64,000 nucleotides of DNA, taken from JANXQG01 sp963709175 (lineage in GTDB: Bacteria > Planctomycetota > Planctomycetia > Pirellulales > Thermoguttaceae). This document shows, in pieces, positions 1-7,602 of the stretch (the first letter of the stretch is position 1; every line of letters begins with the position of its first letter). The notes under the pieces were generated by a model. That model was not told the DNA's origin, searched no databases, and was given only the letters and a program-made list of their open reading frames with translations. The stretch is taken from the NCBI GenBank assembly GCA_963709175.1, contig CAVPVK010000008.1, forward strand, positions 1 through 64,000. The letters are read 5' to 3'. Position numbers and translations under genes: made by a program.

Positions 1-246
1 CTTGCATGTTCGTTGTCGATGATGAAGCTGGGCATCAGCGAAGGCGACGTATTGGGGACGGCCTTCCGTGGGATGCTGGTTGGCAGGCAAGCCCATCAGT
101 TGTGGATCAAGATGCAGCACGAAGAGAAGGCCAAACGCGAGATGGTACGGACGGCCGGCAAGCGTAAGAAAGACCTGGAGCAAGACCGAACGGCAGAACC
201 GGGTGAACCTCGCACACGAACTATGGGCGGAGTACGATCCTGCTGA
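1..246 (+). CDS. Uncharacterised ORF, possibly the 3' end of a gene cut by the window edge
   Basis: The frame is open from the first base of the window to a stop at 246, with internal ATG codons at 13 and later. The product is short, basic in its C-terminal half (Lys/Arg-rich, likely helical) and has no domain I recognise. It lies just upstream of a cluster of small phage-like genes, so it may be the tail of another element gene. No convincing ribosome binding site precedes the ATG at 13, and the edge position makes a true start impossible to judge. It could equally be a chance open frame. Confidence 0.22.
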   Translation, partial: LACSLSMMKLGISEGDVLGTAFRGMLVGRQAHQLWIKMQHEEKAKREMVRTAGKRKKDLEQDRTAEPGEPRTRTMGGVRSC

Positions 247-296
247 CGTGAAGGGGCGGGTCGTAACGGGGTGCGCAAGAAGGAATCGGTGAAATA

Positions 297-473
297 ATGG
301 GGCTCCGCCTGGGGCTGGTCGATAAGGACGGCAACCCCGAGCCGATACCCGCCGCAACCGTCCGAAGATACCTCTCAGAGGAAAATACTGGCACACGGTT
401 GAACCGTGCGACCATCTACACCGCGGATTCATCTTCACGGCTGAAAAACCTCGCGTATGCTTACGGGTGTTGA
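297..473 (+). CDS. Small hypothetical protein (58 aa)
   Basis: A short ATG-initiated frame of 58 codons lies between the preceding ORF and the excisionase-type gene. An AAGGA stretch sits about 12 bases upstream of the ATG, a long but usable spacing. The product has no membrane segment, no cysteine cluster and no motif I recognise. Its position in a run of small same-strand genes of a phage-like element is the main reason to list it. Confidence is low because 58 codons can be open by chance in GC-rich DNA. Confidence 0.3.
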   Translation: MGLRLGLVDKDGNPEPIPAATVRRYLSEENTGTRLNRATIYTADSSSRLKNLAYAYGC

Positions 474-506
474 CCGAACGTAACACCATTTAAACGAGGT
501 TTTCCC

Positions 507-735
507 GTGTCTACCGCTCTTCTTTCCGCCCCTTCCGAATTGCTCACTCGTGACGAGGCCGCAGCCTACATCGGCGTGAAGCCGCAGACCTTGGCTGTCT
601 GGCACACGACCAAACGCTACAACATCCCGCTGGTCAAGGTGGGCTCGAAGGTCCGTTATCGCCGTGCGGACTTGGACGCCTGGCTCGAATCGGCACACCA
701 TCGGCGGCGTGGAGCAAGAGTTGCAGGGCGAATAA
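507..735 (+). CDS. Excisionase-type helix-turn-helix DNA-binding protein (frame break near the end)
   Basis: The N-terminal ~65 residues have the layout of the HTH_17/MerR-like excisionase family: an LLTRDEAAAYIGV helix-turn-helix start, an aromatic turn, then PLVKVGSKVRYRRADLDAWL, which is the usual wing plus the terminal 'DLDAWL' signature. The start is GTG at 507 with GAGG about 9 bases upstream. After DAWLES the frame runs on without sense. A one-base change near 689 instead gives a short tail ending at a TAA at 733-735, for a protein of about 75 residues, the usual family length. Such proteins act in phage or integrative-element excision, or as small regulators. The neighbouring replication genes support a mobile-element role. 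No integrase gene is visible in the window. Confidence 0.62.
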
Positions 736-783
736 TTTCGGCCGGGGCACCGCCAAGTATCCCGGCCGAAAATGGAGATCACG

Positions 784-1032
784 ATGACCCATTCTACAAC
801 GGCACGGAGCCGAAAGCCAGCGCGGTCACCCGCGCCCCTTCCCCCGCCCTGGACACGCACCACGGCCCGCCGGCCCTGCCCGGTATGCCATCGCGCCGGC
901 TGTCTCGTCTCGGGCCCCACCGATCCCGAGGCCGCTATATGTCACCACGTCGCCACCGATAGGCCCGTGGGAATGTCGGCCACCTCCACGAGCTACGGCC
1001 CGGCCCGACGTGGGCGGCTGGCCGGAGCCTGA
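784..1032 (+). CDS. Small zinc-finger protein resembling a primase N-terminal zinc domain
   Basis: The 82-residue product has the spaced pattern CPVCHRAGC, then AICHH about 18 residues later. This resembles the CHC2-like zinc domain at the N terminus of phage and plasmid primases, where it helps recognise the template. There is no TOPRIM or helicase domain behind it, so the protein is either a stand-alone zinc protein or a truncated primase. The ATG at 784 is preferred over the in-frame ATG at 772 because a GGAG lies six bases upstream of it. It lies between the excisionase-type gene and the replisome organizer, which fits a role in element replication. The function is inferred from the motif only. 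Confidence 0.45.
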   Translation: MTHSTTARSRKPARSPAPLPPPWTRTTARRPCPVCHRAGCLVSGPTDPEAAICHHVATDRPVGMSATSTSYGPARRGRLAGA

Positions 1033-1053
1033 GCCGCTTGGAGGGCCATAGTC

Positions 1054-1921
1054 ATGGGTAGACCAGGACTAACGATTCACCCCAAGTTCCGCCGGCTGGT
1101 TCATTTGCTGGCGATGCCAGCGCCGCATGTGCTGGGCCACCTCGAATACCTCTGGATGCCCGCCTACGAAAACGGCAACCCAGAAATCGGCGATGCGGTT
1201 GATATCGAGCTTGCGGCCGGGTGGCAGGGCGAGCCGCAAAAGCTTACCAAGGCCCTCTTGGAGTGCGGCGGCAGCGATGCCAGCGGGTTTATCGAAGAGG
1301 TTCCCGGCAACCCAGGTCGCTACCAGATCCATGATTTGTACGATCACGCCCCTGAGTATGTCCGCAAGCGATTCGACCGGGAATCCGCACGTCAGGCACA
1401 GGGCAAAACACTCTCGGAAATTCGGGCGGAAGCCGGTCGAAAGGGTGGTAAGGCAAGAAAGCAAACGGAAGCAAACGGCAGCCATTTGCTTTCATTTGCC
1501 AAGCAAACGGAAGCAAACGGAAGCAAACGTCTAGCAAACGGCACTCTCCCCTCCCGCTCCCGCTCCCGCTCCCGCTCCCGCTCCCAATACAGATAGCTCG
1601 GAGCCGCCTCCGGCAGCATCCGAGCCGCCCATCCTTGTATTTCCGATCGTCGGCAACGGCTGTCACGACTGGGGCCTGTGGCAATCCAAGGTCGTGGAAT
1701 ACGCCGAAACCTACCCTGGCATCGACGCGGCGGCCGAGTGCCGCAAGGCCCGGCAGTGGTGCATCGACAACCCCGCCAAGCGTAAGACCGCCAAGGGCAT
1801 GACGGCGTTCCTGAACCGCTGGATGCAAAAGGCACAGAACGACAGCGCCCGTACAAACGGAGATCGGCCCCACCAACAATCCCTAGACCCCGAGGAGGCA
1901 AGTCGTGAATATGGCAACTGA
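1054..1921 (+). CDS. Phage-type replisome organizer / replication initiation protein (one frame break)
   Basis: The N-terminal half (MGRPGLTIHPKFRRL..., GFIEEVPGNPGRY, HDLYDHAPEYVRKR) resembles the winged-helix replisome-organizer domain found in phage replication modules. The ATG at 1054 has GGAGGG eight bases upstream. The first frame stops at 1596 right after a CTCCCG hexanucleotide tract. Read in the +1 frame, that tract encodes a Pro-Ala linker, followed by a C-terminal domain with ECRKARQWCIDNPAKRKTAK and GMTAFLNRWMQKAQ, typical of the helicase-recruiting end of such proteins. The rejoined product is about 289 residues. The stop (1919-1921) overlaps the start of the DnaB-type helicase, so the two are probably translationally coupled. 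The middle of the gene holds iteron-like repeats, annotated separately. The break is either an assembly error or real repeat-tract slippage. Confidence 0.62.
1459..1541 (+). repeat. Iteron-like 10-bp direct repeats inside the replisome-organizer gene; candidate element origin
   Basis: The core AAGCAAACGG occurs at 1459-1468, 1469-1478, 1501-1510 and 1511-1520. There is a one-mismatch copy at 1521-1530 and a TAGCAAACGG copy at 1532-1541. One inverted TTTGCTT core lies at 1485-1491. The repeats are in phase and encode repeated KQTEANG peptides. Regular iterons within an initiator gene next to a helicase gene are the arrangement of the lambda O origin, so an origin role is inferred. Confidence 0.5.
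1551..1585 (+). repeat. CTCCCG hexanucleotide tandem repeat
   Basis: Five perfect CTCCCG units plus a partial unit form a pure pyrimidine/G tract. In one frame it encodes Ser-Arg repeats running into a stop. In the next frame it encodes a Pro-Ala linker joining the two halves of the replisome organizer. It is therefore the likely place of the frame break, through either replication slippage or sequencing error. Confidence 0.8.
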
Positions 1922-3329
1922 AGATCGCCTACAGCATCCGTCCGAAATTCTCGACCGCAAGCGCCCCGCAGACATACTTGCCGAGCAGGTGTTGTTGGCG
2001 GCTTCCGTCCGCTACCCGGCGGCCGTTGACAAACTCGACTTGCGCAGCGAGGAATTCTATTCGTCGCTCCATGCCGCTCTGTGGGATGCCTTCCGCGCCA
2101 TCCGCGAGCGCCGCGAGCCCATCAACGCGCAGACGATGCAGGTGCAATTCAAGGCCGACTGCATCAGCATCGCCGATGCCGCGGAAGCCATCCAGACCGG
2201 CGGCGACACGCTCACGATCGCGGCATACGTGCCGTACTACGCCGATCGCGTGCGGACGGCCTACAAGCGCCGGACGATCATTGAAGCCTGTCAAGGGCTC
2301 TTGGTCGATGCGTGGGACGATGGAAAGACCGTTGAGGAAATCCTGGCCTTGTGTGAACACCGCCTCGGTGAAATTCAAACTGGCCGCTGGTCGAACGACC
2401 CCATAGACCTGGCCGAGTCCATTGCGGCCGCGCTGCGCGATGCCGATGACATCCTGCTACGCGCCAAGCACTCCGGTTGTATGACCGGGTTTCCCGCGTT
2501 TGATGAGCAGGTGGGCGGACTGTTCAAAGGTGAGCTTGTGATTCTGGCGGCGCACCCGGGCATCGGAAAAACGTCGATGGCCCTCCAGGCTGGATACCAT
2601 GCGGCGACCAAGGGCAAGCGAGTCTATTTCGCCTCCCTGGAAATGAGTCACGTTGAACTGGCGATGAAATTGCTTTGTTCGCTCGCGGAAGTGAGCAACC
2701 AGAAAGTTCGCAACGCTGCCATCGACAACATCGACACCGGAAAGTTGCTTGATGCCGGCTGCGCAGCCTCGCGGGTGCCGATGAAGATTCACGACTGGCC
2801 CAGTATCCGCGTTTACGACATTCGCCGTGCTGCGCGTGCGATGAAGGCCGACCTTGTGATCGTGGACTACTTGCAGCTTGTGACGCCCACAGAAAAGAAC
2901 GCCAAGCGGTATGAGCAGGTGGCCCAACTCGCCAAGGATCTCAAAGCCATGGCGCGCGAGCTTGATGTTCCCGTGTTGGCCCTCGCCCAACTCAACCGCG
3001 CCATCGACCAACAGGGACGCGAGTCCCGCCCGAAATTGAGTCACCTGCGCGAATCTGGCGACATCGAGCAGACGGCGGATATGGTGCTGTTGCTGTCTCG
3101 GCCCAAATCCAAGTTCGTCGGCGCGAAAGGCACACAATACGAGGGCCAATCATGGGACGCGGAGCTTGAGGTTGCGAAGAACCGCAAGGGTGCTACGCCA
3201 TGCCTGCGGATGGAGTGGGATAAGGAGCGGACGTTGTACTGTGACTATTCACCATCCCGCCAGATCGCCCAACAGAACCCGAGCCGCGGCGACTTCGCAG
3301 CGTTCAGCGGCGACACACCCTTGGACTAA
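1905..3329 (+). CDS. DnaB-like replicative DNA helicase
   Basis: The 474-residue product has the two-domain DnaB layout. Residues ~20-110 form the helical N-terminal domain (AEQVLLAASVRYP, FYSSLHAALWDAF). Residues ~185-445 form the RecA-like motor, with Walker A AHPGIGKTS around 216-224, the EMS motif after YFASLE, Walker B ADLVIVDYLQL around 315-325, and the arginine-containing SHLRESGDIEQTADMV segment. This hexameric ATPase unwinds DNA ahead of the fork. A GTG at 1905 is chosen because GAGGAGG lies about seven bases upstream; the in-frame ATG at 1911 is the alternative. It overlaps the end of the replisome organizer, which presumably loads it. Its place in a phage-like module and its divergence from the housekeeping form suggest an element-borne helicase. 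Confidence 0.88.
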   Translation: MNMATEDRLQHPSEILDRKRPADILAEQVLLAASVRYPAAVDKLDLRSEEFYSSLHAALWDAFRAIRERREPINAQTMQVQFKADCISIADAAEAIQTGGDTLTIAAYVPYYADRVRTAYKRRTIIEACQGLLVDAWDDGKTVEEILALCEHRLGEIQTGRWSNDPIDLAESIAAALRDADDILLRAKHSGCMTGFPAFDEQVGGLFKGELVILAAHPGIGKTSMALQAGYHAATKGKRVYFASLEMSHVELAMKLLCSLAEVSNQKVRNAAIDNIDTGKLLDAGCAASRVPMKIHDWPSIRVYDIRRAARAMKADLVIVDYLQLVTPTEKNAKRYEQVAQLAKDLKAMARELDVPVLALAQLNRAIDQQGRESRPKLSHLRESGDIEQTADMVLLLSRPKSKFVGAKGTQYEGQSWDAELEVAKNRKGATPCLRMEWDKERTLYCDYSPSRQIAQQNPSRGDFAAFSGDTPLD

Positions 3330-3339
3330 GGAGATAGCG

Positions 3340-3588
3340 ATGAACCGCAAAGAACTTGAGGCCGCAGCCGCAGAACCGAGATACATCGTGTTCGTGGAGG
3401 CCGCCGGTCAAATCACAACCCGAGTCACCTGCTGGCGCGATAGCGAACACGATACGCGGGAGCAAGCCTATACCCGTCTACAGGCCATGCTGCCAAGCCA
3501 TCCCGGCCGGCTGGTTTGGATCGAGACGGCGCACTCGCTACCGTTCGCTCTCGACCAGCGCCGCTACGTGGAGGTGCCGAAACCATGA
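3340..3588 (+). CDS. Hypothetical protein downstream of the helicase (82 aa)
   Basis: The ATG at 3340 is preceded by a near-perfect AAGGAGAT ribosome binding site four bases away, only 10 bases after the helicase stop, which strongly supports a real gene in the same operon. The 82-residue product has no recognised domain. It starts with a Glu/Ala-rich helix, then a strand-rich section (YIVFVEAAGQITTRV, RLVWIETAH) that suggests a small alpha/beta fold. Its stop overlaps the next start in an ATGA arrangement. A replication-accessory role is suggested only by position. Confidence 0.6.
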   Translation: MNRKELEAAAAEPRYIVFVEAAGQITTRVTCWRDSEHDTREQAYTRLQAMLPSHPGRLVWIETAHSLPFALDQRRYVEVPKP

Positions 3589-3761
3589 AGTTCCTGCGAT
3601 TGATCTCGGCGGCGTTGTTCGGGCTGGGCGGCATGATAGCCGACGTCGACCAAGCCTCGGCCGTGCTGCTGGTAGACGACCTGGCTACCGCAGCGACACC
3701 TGCACGGAGTCGCGGTCCCCGTTCACCGGGAGAACGGACAGCAGGGAGCGGAGCGAGGTAG
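3585..3761 (+). CDS. Small membrane or exported peptide (58 aa)
   Basis: The start codon overlaps the stop of the preceding gene (ATGA), so it is probably translated by coupling. The N-terminal 20 residues (MKFLRLISAALFGLGGM) form a short hydrophobic stretch that could be a signal peptide or a single membrane segment; the rest is Arg/Pro/Ser-rich and low in complexity. I do not recognise a family. The tail may be mistranslated if a frame break lies in this stretch, since the following 770 bases have no clear gene. Confidence 0.4.
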   Translation: MKFLRLISAALFGLGGMIADVDQASAVLLVDDLATAATPARSRGPRSPGERTAGSGAR

Positions 3762-4535
3762 GACCCAAGGCCATACCCCTACCTTTGGGGCCCCCGGATC
3801 GGGTCCTACAGTTCCTGCACAGGGAGACCCCGTCCCGGCAGAATCCACGATATATTTGATTCATAGCGTGCGGCACTTGCGCCCTGAGCGGTCACAGCAA
3901 CGACATCGAATTGACGACGGCAACCGTAAGCGATACCATGACTTCCGACGATTCCCCTCGCCTCTTCTCCCCGCCGGCCAAAATCCCCGCCGTCGGCAAG
4001 GTCCGTTCTACGGACTTCCCGTCCACACCGGCCCGGTCGTGTTCTGCGCAGCCCCAGACCAGCAGCACGAAGCTGGTCACCGCGTTCTCGGTCCCTTCCC
4101 CGCTGGGCTTGCCCGCCTGCGATCCGTTCCCGAGGTTGCGGCCGTGCGAGCGGTCCCCGTGGTTTTCTCGCCACCGGCCCCCTCGCAGCGGACGAACGCC
4201 ATACGACGCGATTCTAGGGGCTCGTCCGCGGGACGGGTAAAGACTCGACCAAGGGCAAGAGCACGCAACAGCACGTTGCTGGGCCAGCACTACCGGCCAT
4301 TCCCGCGGCCGTGCGTTCCGACGGCAGCGAAGGCCCTCGCAACGATCCGTAGGGAGCCTACCGCACCGGCCTGGGGATAGCGTAAGCACCGCCATCGTCG
4401 GCAGCGGCGAACCGATCGGCCAGCACGATACTCGGCAGGGCAACACCCAGGCGGCCCCGGGCCCGACGGCCGCCGCCACGGTGCCCGTGGTGCCCGTGCC
4501 CGCCCTGGTCGAGTCGCCCCGGACCTGGTGCGCAA
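3762..4535. other. ~770-bp stretch without a supported gene
   Basis: Open frames here are short, Pro/Ser/Arg-rich and overlap one another on both strands, as expected by chance in GC-rich DNA. An imperfect inverted repeat (TAGGACCC at 3759-3766 with GGGTCCTA at 3801-3808) could form a hairpin at the left end. The stretch may be decayed element sequence between the phage-like genes and the HIRAN gene, but nothing in it can be assigned. Confidence 0.5.
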
Positions 4536-5362
4536 CTACAAGTTCTTCGGGTCCATAAACACTGAAGTAGCGCCCGTTTCGGCGAGAAACGCCTGGTCCG
4601 TCGAAATCCTACGATTGAAGTACGCGACGAACGACTCATCAGAAACGCCCGGATCGCCAACCAGAATCAAAAGGTTGACCCCCAGCGTCGGCTTGTCGGG
4701 TTGGCCCCCGGTGATCGCGACAACCCACGCGCCCAATCGGTATTCCTGCTCGATTTGTTCGCACATTCTGGGGCAGATTTCGCCGGGGATATAGCCGAGT
4801 TGTTCCCCGTTCTGGCGGAGAACCGCCACAGCGAAGGGGTCAACCGGGTTGCCCGGTTCGCGCTCAAGCTGCAAACACTCGAACGGCTTCAATTGGCGGA
4901 TGGTGCGTTGCCTATAAGAGCCGTCGCGGTTACGGTGGGACGCGCCGGCAACTTTGGAAAAGAAGTGCCGGACCTTGTACCAACTGTCATGCAGAATGGC
5001 AACCTCGGAAGCGGTCGCGGAATCGCAGACTTGAACTCCGTGGGAACGAAGGGCCTGGATTTTGGTAAGCCGTTCCAAGTCGGGGAATGTTACGTCAAGG
5101 GGAACGGCCATGCCCGCGGCACGAAGAGTATCAATCAGTTCAAGCCGCTGGCATTCTATTTTGGTCAGGTCTTCAGAAACATCGTAGCCCTTCGCGCGAA
5201 GCTCCCGGACCTTTTCAAGCGGGGCCATGTGCGGGGGCGCTTGGGGCCGCGGATCTCGCGTAAGCACGTACAGCAGACTAGCTGCCCGCTTTCGATTTTG
5301 GTCAACACGCGCGGATCGTTGCCACAACCCTCGCACTTTCCTCGTACCTTCTCGGCAGACAT
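4536..5362 (-). CDS. Zinc-ribbon plus HIRAN-domain protein (one frame break)
   Basis: The N-terminal ~35 residues carry a zinc-ribbon-like KCEGCG...VCCTCLREI set. The C-terminal half has a HIRAN domain (LEREPGNPVDPFAVAV, then GEQLGYIPGEI, then an R/K-rich end). HIRAN domains bind 3' DNA ends or stalled forks in helicases such as HLTF; alone they are uncharacterised in bacteria. The ATG at 5362 has GGAGG eight bases upstream. The zinc ribbon and the following helix repeat (EKVRELRAKGYDVSEDL) are in different frames. One extra C in the five-C run near 5240 would join them into ~275 residues, so the break is probably a homopolymer error. The gene lies 20 bp after the PEP-CTERM gene on the same strand. 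A DNA-damage or mobile-element role is a guess. Confidence 0.6.
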
Positions 5363-5382
5363 AACCTTCGCCTCCGTTAAGA

Positions 5383-6828
5383 TCATGCTGCCCGCCGTGC
5401 CGCTTCCCGGCAATTCGCCGGGAAGGACAGAACGGCCGGCACGTCGTCTTGCAAGCCGGTCTCACCAGGGCCGGCGAGGGTTCGCTCCCCAGCGAGGGAC
5501 AACGGCCGCTTTCGCCTTCGCCGCCAAGCGTAACCGACAAGGCCAATCGCACCCGCACTGAGGAGCGCGATGGTGGACGGTTCCGGGGCTGTTTGAGCGA
5601 TAACCAAAGGCGTGCCGTCGAACATTGGCGGGTCCACACTTTGCCAACCAAACAGCGCATGAGCCGGATCGCCAGACGGGGGCCAATCACTCGGTGTTGA
5701 CGTTCCTTGGTATATTGATCCGCCGCTCATGCCACCACTCGGTTCAGGCCATTCGTAGTTATAATCGAGGGTGCCGCCCAGTGGGCCGTCTTCGCGAAGC
5801 CACAAGATCCCATTTGTTCCGAGAATAAGTTGCGTAGGCGTGGCAGTAATCCCGCCCCAACCGTTTATGTATCCGGGATCTGGATCGGAAGGATTGTAAG
5901 CGCTGACACCCTGGCAAGCGCCGCTGTAACCGCCGCTATTCGTAATTGTGTACGACCACGACACAACATCGGTATACGAGAGAGTTCCAACCATCCCGTC
6001 GGTGACAATCGAGCCAGATAATGAACATTGTCCAGCCCATGTTCCGGTTTCATCGGCGGGATAATCGACCAGATTGTAAGTCATGTCCGCGCCACTCGCA
6101 AAAGTGGAAACCGACAACAGGACCACGGCCACGGCGGCCGACTTCGCGAGGAAGCTTTGCGTAATTCTTCGCCGTCGCCAAAGGCAACCGATGAGCCCGA
6201 CGGCACCGGCAGCAAGCAGCGCCAGCGTAGATGGTTCAGGGACCGGCGTCAGTAGGAAAATGGTGAACCCCTGCGGGCTCATTCCGACGCCCGCAATCTG
6301 CCCTTCCGAGTTGGCAATGCAGCCATTGGGCGTCAACGCGGTCCAGCCCGGCAGAATGGCTTGAAGATCGGACGTCGTCAAATCGACGGTGCCGAGATTG
6401 TTTTCATTGAATCCATCAGAGAGGATCAAACCCGATGGATAGGTCGTGCCGAGATTCTCCGTAACGCCATCTGCGTACAAAAAATAGCCAGCGAATCCGC
6501 CCGGAGATGCTGGTGAGCCGAAGAAAGACTCGCCCAAAACCCAGCCCTGCGGATTCAGGCCGATGCAGTTGCCGTAGGCGGCCCCTGGCAGGTTCAGGGC
6601 TCGCTCTATGCCGTCGCTGTAGAGAAACGCCTGCGGCAGACTACTGTTGCCGATGTAACCCATGCCGGCAATATCGCCGGCATCGTTGATGTACGCCGGG
6701 TTGGCCGGCAGGCCGTTCGTCTGCGGCAAAGCTGTGACCGCGTAGTCTTTGGCTTGCCCGGTCGATGCCATTGTCGCGACGAGCACCACCACTGACACCG
6801 CGAGCAAGGCTCTCATTCTGTTAAACAT
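5383..6828 (-). CDS. Secreted HAF-repeat protein with two PEP-CTERM sorting signals (apparent gene fusion)
   Basis: Residues 1-26 are a signal peptide. Residues ~28-190 contain HAF-type repeats (INDAGDIAGMGYIG, QAFLYSDG). At 197-221 there is a complete PEP-CTERM tail (VPEPST, a hydrophobic helix, then RRRR). Instead of stopping, the frame continues into a second export-like hydrophobic segment (~228-246), a second ~165-residue secreted domain (YNLVDYPADE..., GTLSYTDVVSWSY) and a second PEP-CTERM tail at ~414-440, followed by a ~40-residue tail of no clear origin. PEP-CTERM tails are normally terminal and are processed by exosortase at the membrane. An in-frame fusion of two adjacent PEP-CTERM genes is the simplest reading; there is no ATG or spacer between the halves. 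The start has a GAGG eight bases upstream. Confidence 0.8.
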   Translation of the reverse strand: MFNRMRALLAVSVVVLVATMASTGQAKDYAVTALPQTNGLPANPAYINDAGDIAGMGYIGNSSLPQAFLYSDGIERALNLPGAAYGNCIGLNPQGWVLGESFFGSPASPGGFAGYFLYADGVTENLGTTYPSGLILSDGFNENNLGTVDLTTSDLQAILPGWTALTPNGCIANSEGQIAGVGMSPQGFTIFLLTPVPEPSTLALLAAGAVGLIGCLWRRRRITQSFLAKSAAVAVVLLSVSTFASGADMTYNLVDYPADETGTWAGQCSLSGSIVTDGMVGTLSYTDVVSWSYTITNSGGYSGACQGVSAYNPSDPDPGYINGWGGITATPTQLILGTNGILWLREDGPLGGTLDYNYEWPEPSGGMSGGSIYQGTSTPSDWPPSGDPAHALFGWQSVDPPMFDGTPLVIAQTAPEPSTIALLSAGAIGLVGYAWRRRRKRPLSLAGERTLAGPGETGLQDDVPAVLSFPANCREAARRAA

Positions 6829-6896
6829 TTCGTAGCCTCTTTCGATTGAGAATGGGTTTCACCGCGCATGAAAAGGAGCGCTGAACCGAAGCACCG

Positions 6897-7025
6897 CCCC
6901 CAGAGACCCCGACCAAGGGGAACCAAAGAACGGCACCTGGCCAGCGCTCCTTGCGGAGCGCGGCACAAGTGCCGCCTTCTTTGGTTCAAGGGCCTTGCGG
7001 CCCAGGTTGGTCGTTTCTCTGGGGG
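6897..7025. repeat. 129-bp branched palindromic element (multi-hairpin)
   Basis: Outer arms pair almost perfectly: CCCCCAGAGA (6897-6906) with TCTCTGGGGG (7016-7025), and CGACCAA (6910-6916) with TTGGTCG (7007-7013). Inside are two arms. One is AACCAAAGAA...CGGCAC (6921-6936) with its complement at 6969-6986, enclosing a perfect GCGCTCC/GGAGCGC hairpin (6944-6961). The other is a GGGCC/GGCCC hairpin (6990-7003). Both inner hairpins have a TTGC loop. The cruciform-like shape suggests a non-autonomous palindromic repeat or a structured RNA. Confidence 0.7.
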
Positions 7026-7351
7026 AAGCAGCAACTTGACGCTCGCGCGTCGTTCGCGTTGTTTTTTGGCCGTTCTCCGGCCGTCGTTTTCCGAAACTCC
7101 TTTGCCATCGCGAGAAGGGGCAATACAGCATCTAGCCTACAAACGCCAGCTATCCGCGTCAATCGTGGGGAAGTTAGGTGTATGCCGGGTAAGCGCGGAA
7201 ATTCCTAAGCCGGGCAGCGCGTGAAGAGAGGAAAGGCCGTCGTGAGGGTTCCTGGCAGACAGGCCGAAAGGCCCTATTTTTGGCCGAATCCTAGCACCGG
7301 CATAGCACCGGAGGCCATCCCCCACCATCTAGGCTACCGGCAAGAAACGAC

Positions 7352-7378
7352 ACAACCCCTTGTTTTGCAAGGGGTTGT
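7352..7378 (-). terminator. Hairpin downstream of tRNA-Ala, likely terminator
   Basis: A perfect 11-bp stem (ACAACCCCTTG / CAAGGGGTTGT) with a five-base loop begins five bases after the 3' end of the tRNA on its transcribed (minus) strand. A short T-rich run follows it. The position just beyond a tRNA fits an intrinsic terminator. Confidence 0.6.
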
Positions 7379-7382
7379 GAAG

Positions 7383-7455
<73 letters not shown>

Positions 7456-7524
7456 GTCGGAAGCGGTCGGCAATCCAGCAAGTCGAAACCGCGGTCCCAA
7501 CGCTTGACTGCCGAAGCACATAGT

Positions 7525-7553
7525 AGGGTATCCGCCCGCAGGCCGACTGTCAA
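7525..7553 (-). promoter_or_regulatory. Probable sigma-70-type promoter of tRNA-Ala
   Basis: On the minus strand a perfect TTGACA (7548-7553) is followed after 17 bases by TACCCT (7525-7530). Transcription would start about 60 bases upstream of the mature tRNA. The spacing is ideal; the -10 box matches at three of six positions. Confidence 0.45.
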
Positions 7554-7602
7554 CCGGGCATCAGGCGAAAAATCGACAGCCAACGGGCACGACTTGAGTG
7601 TT

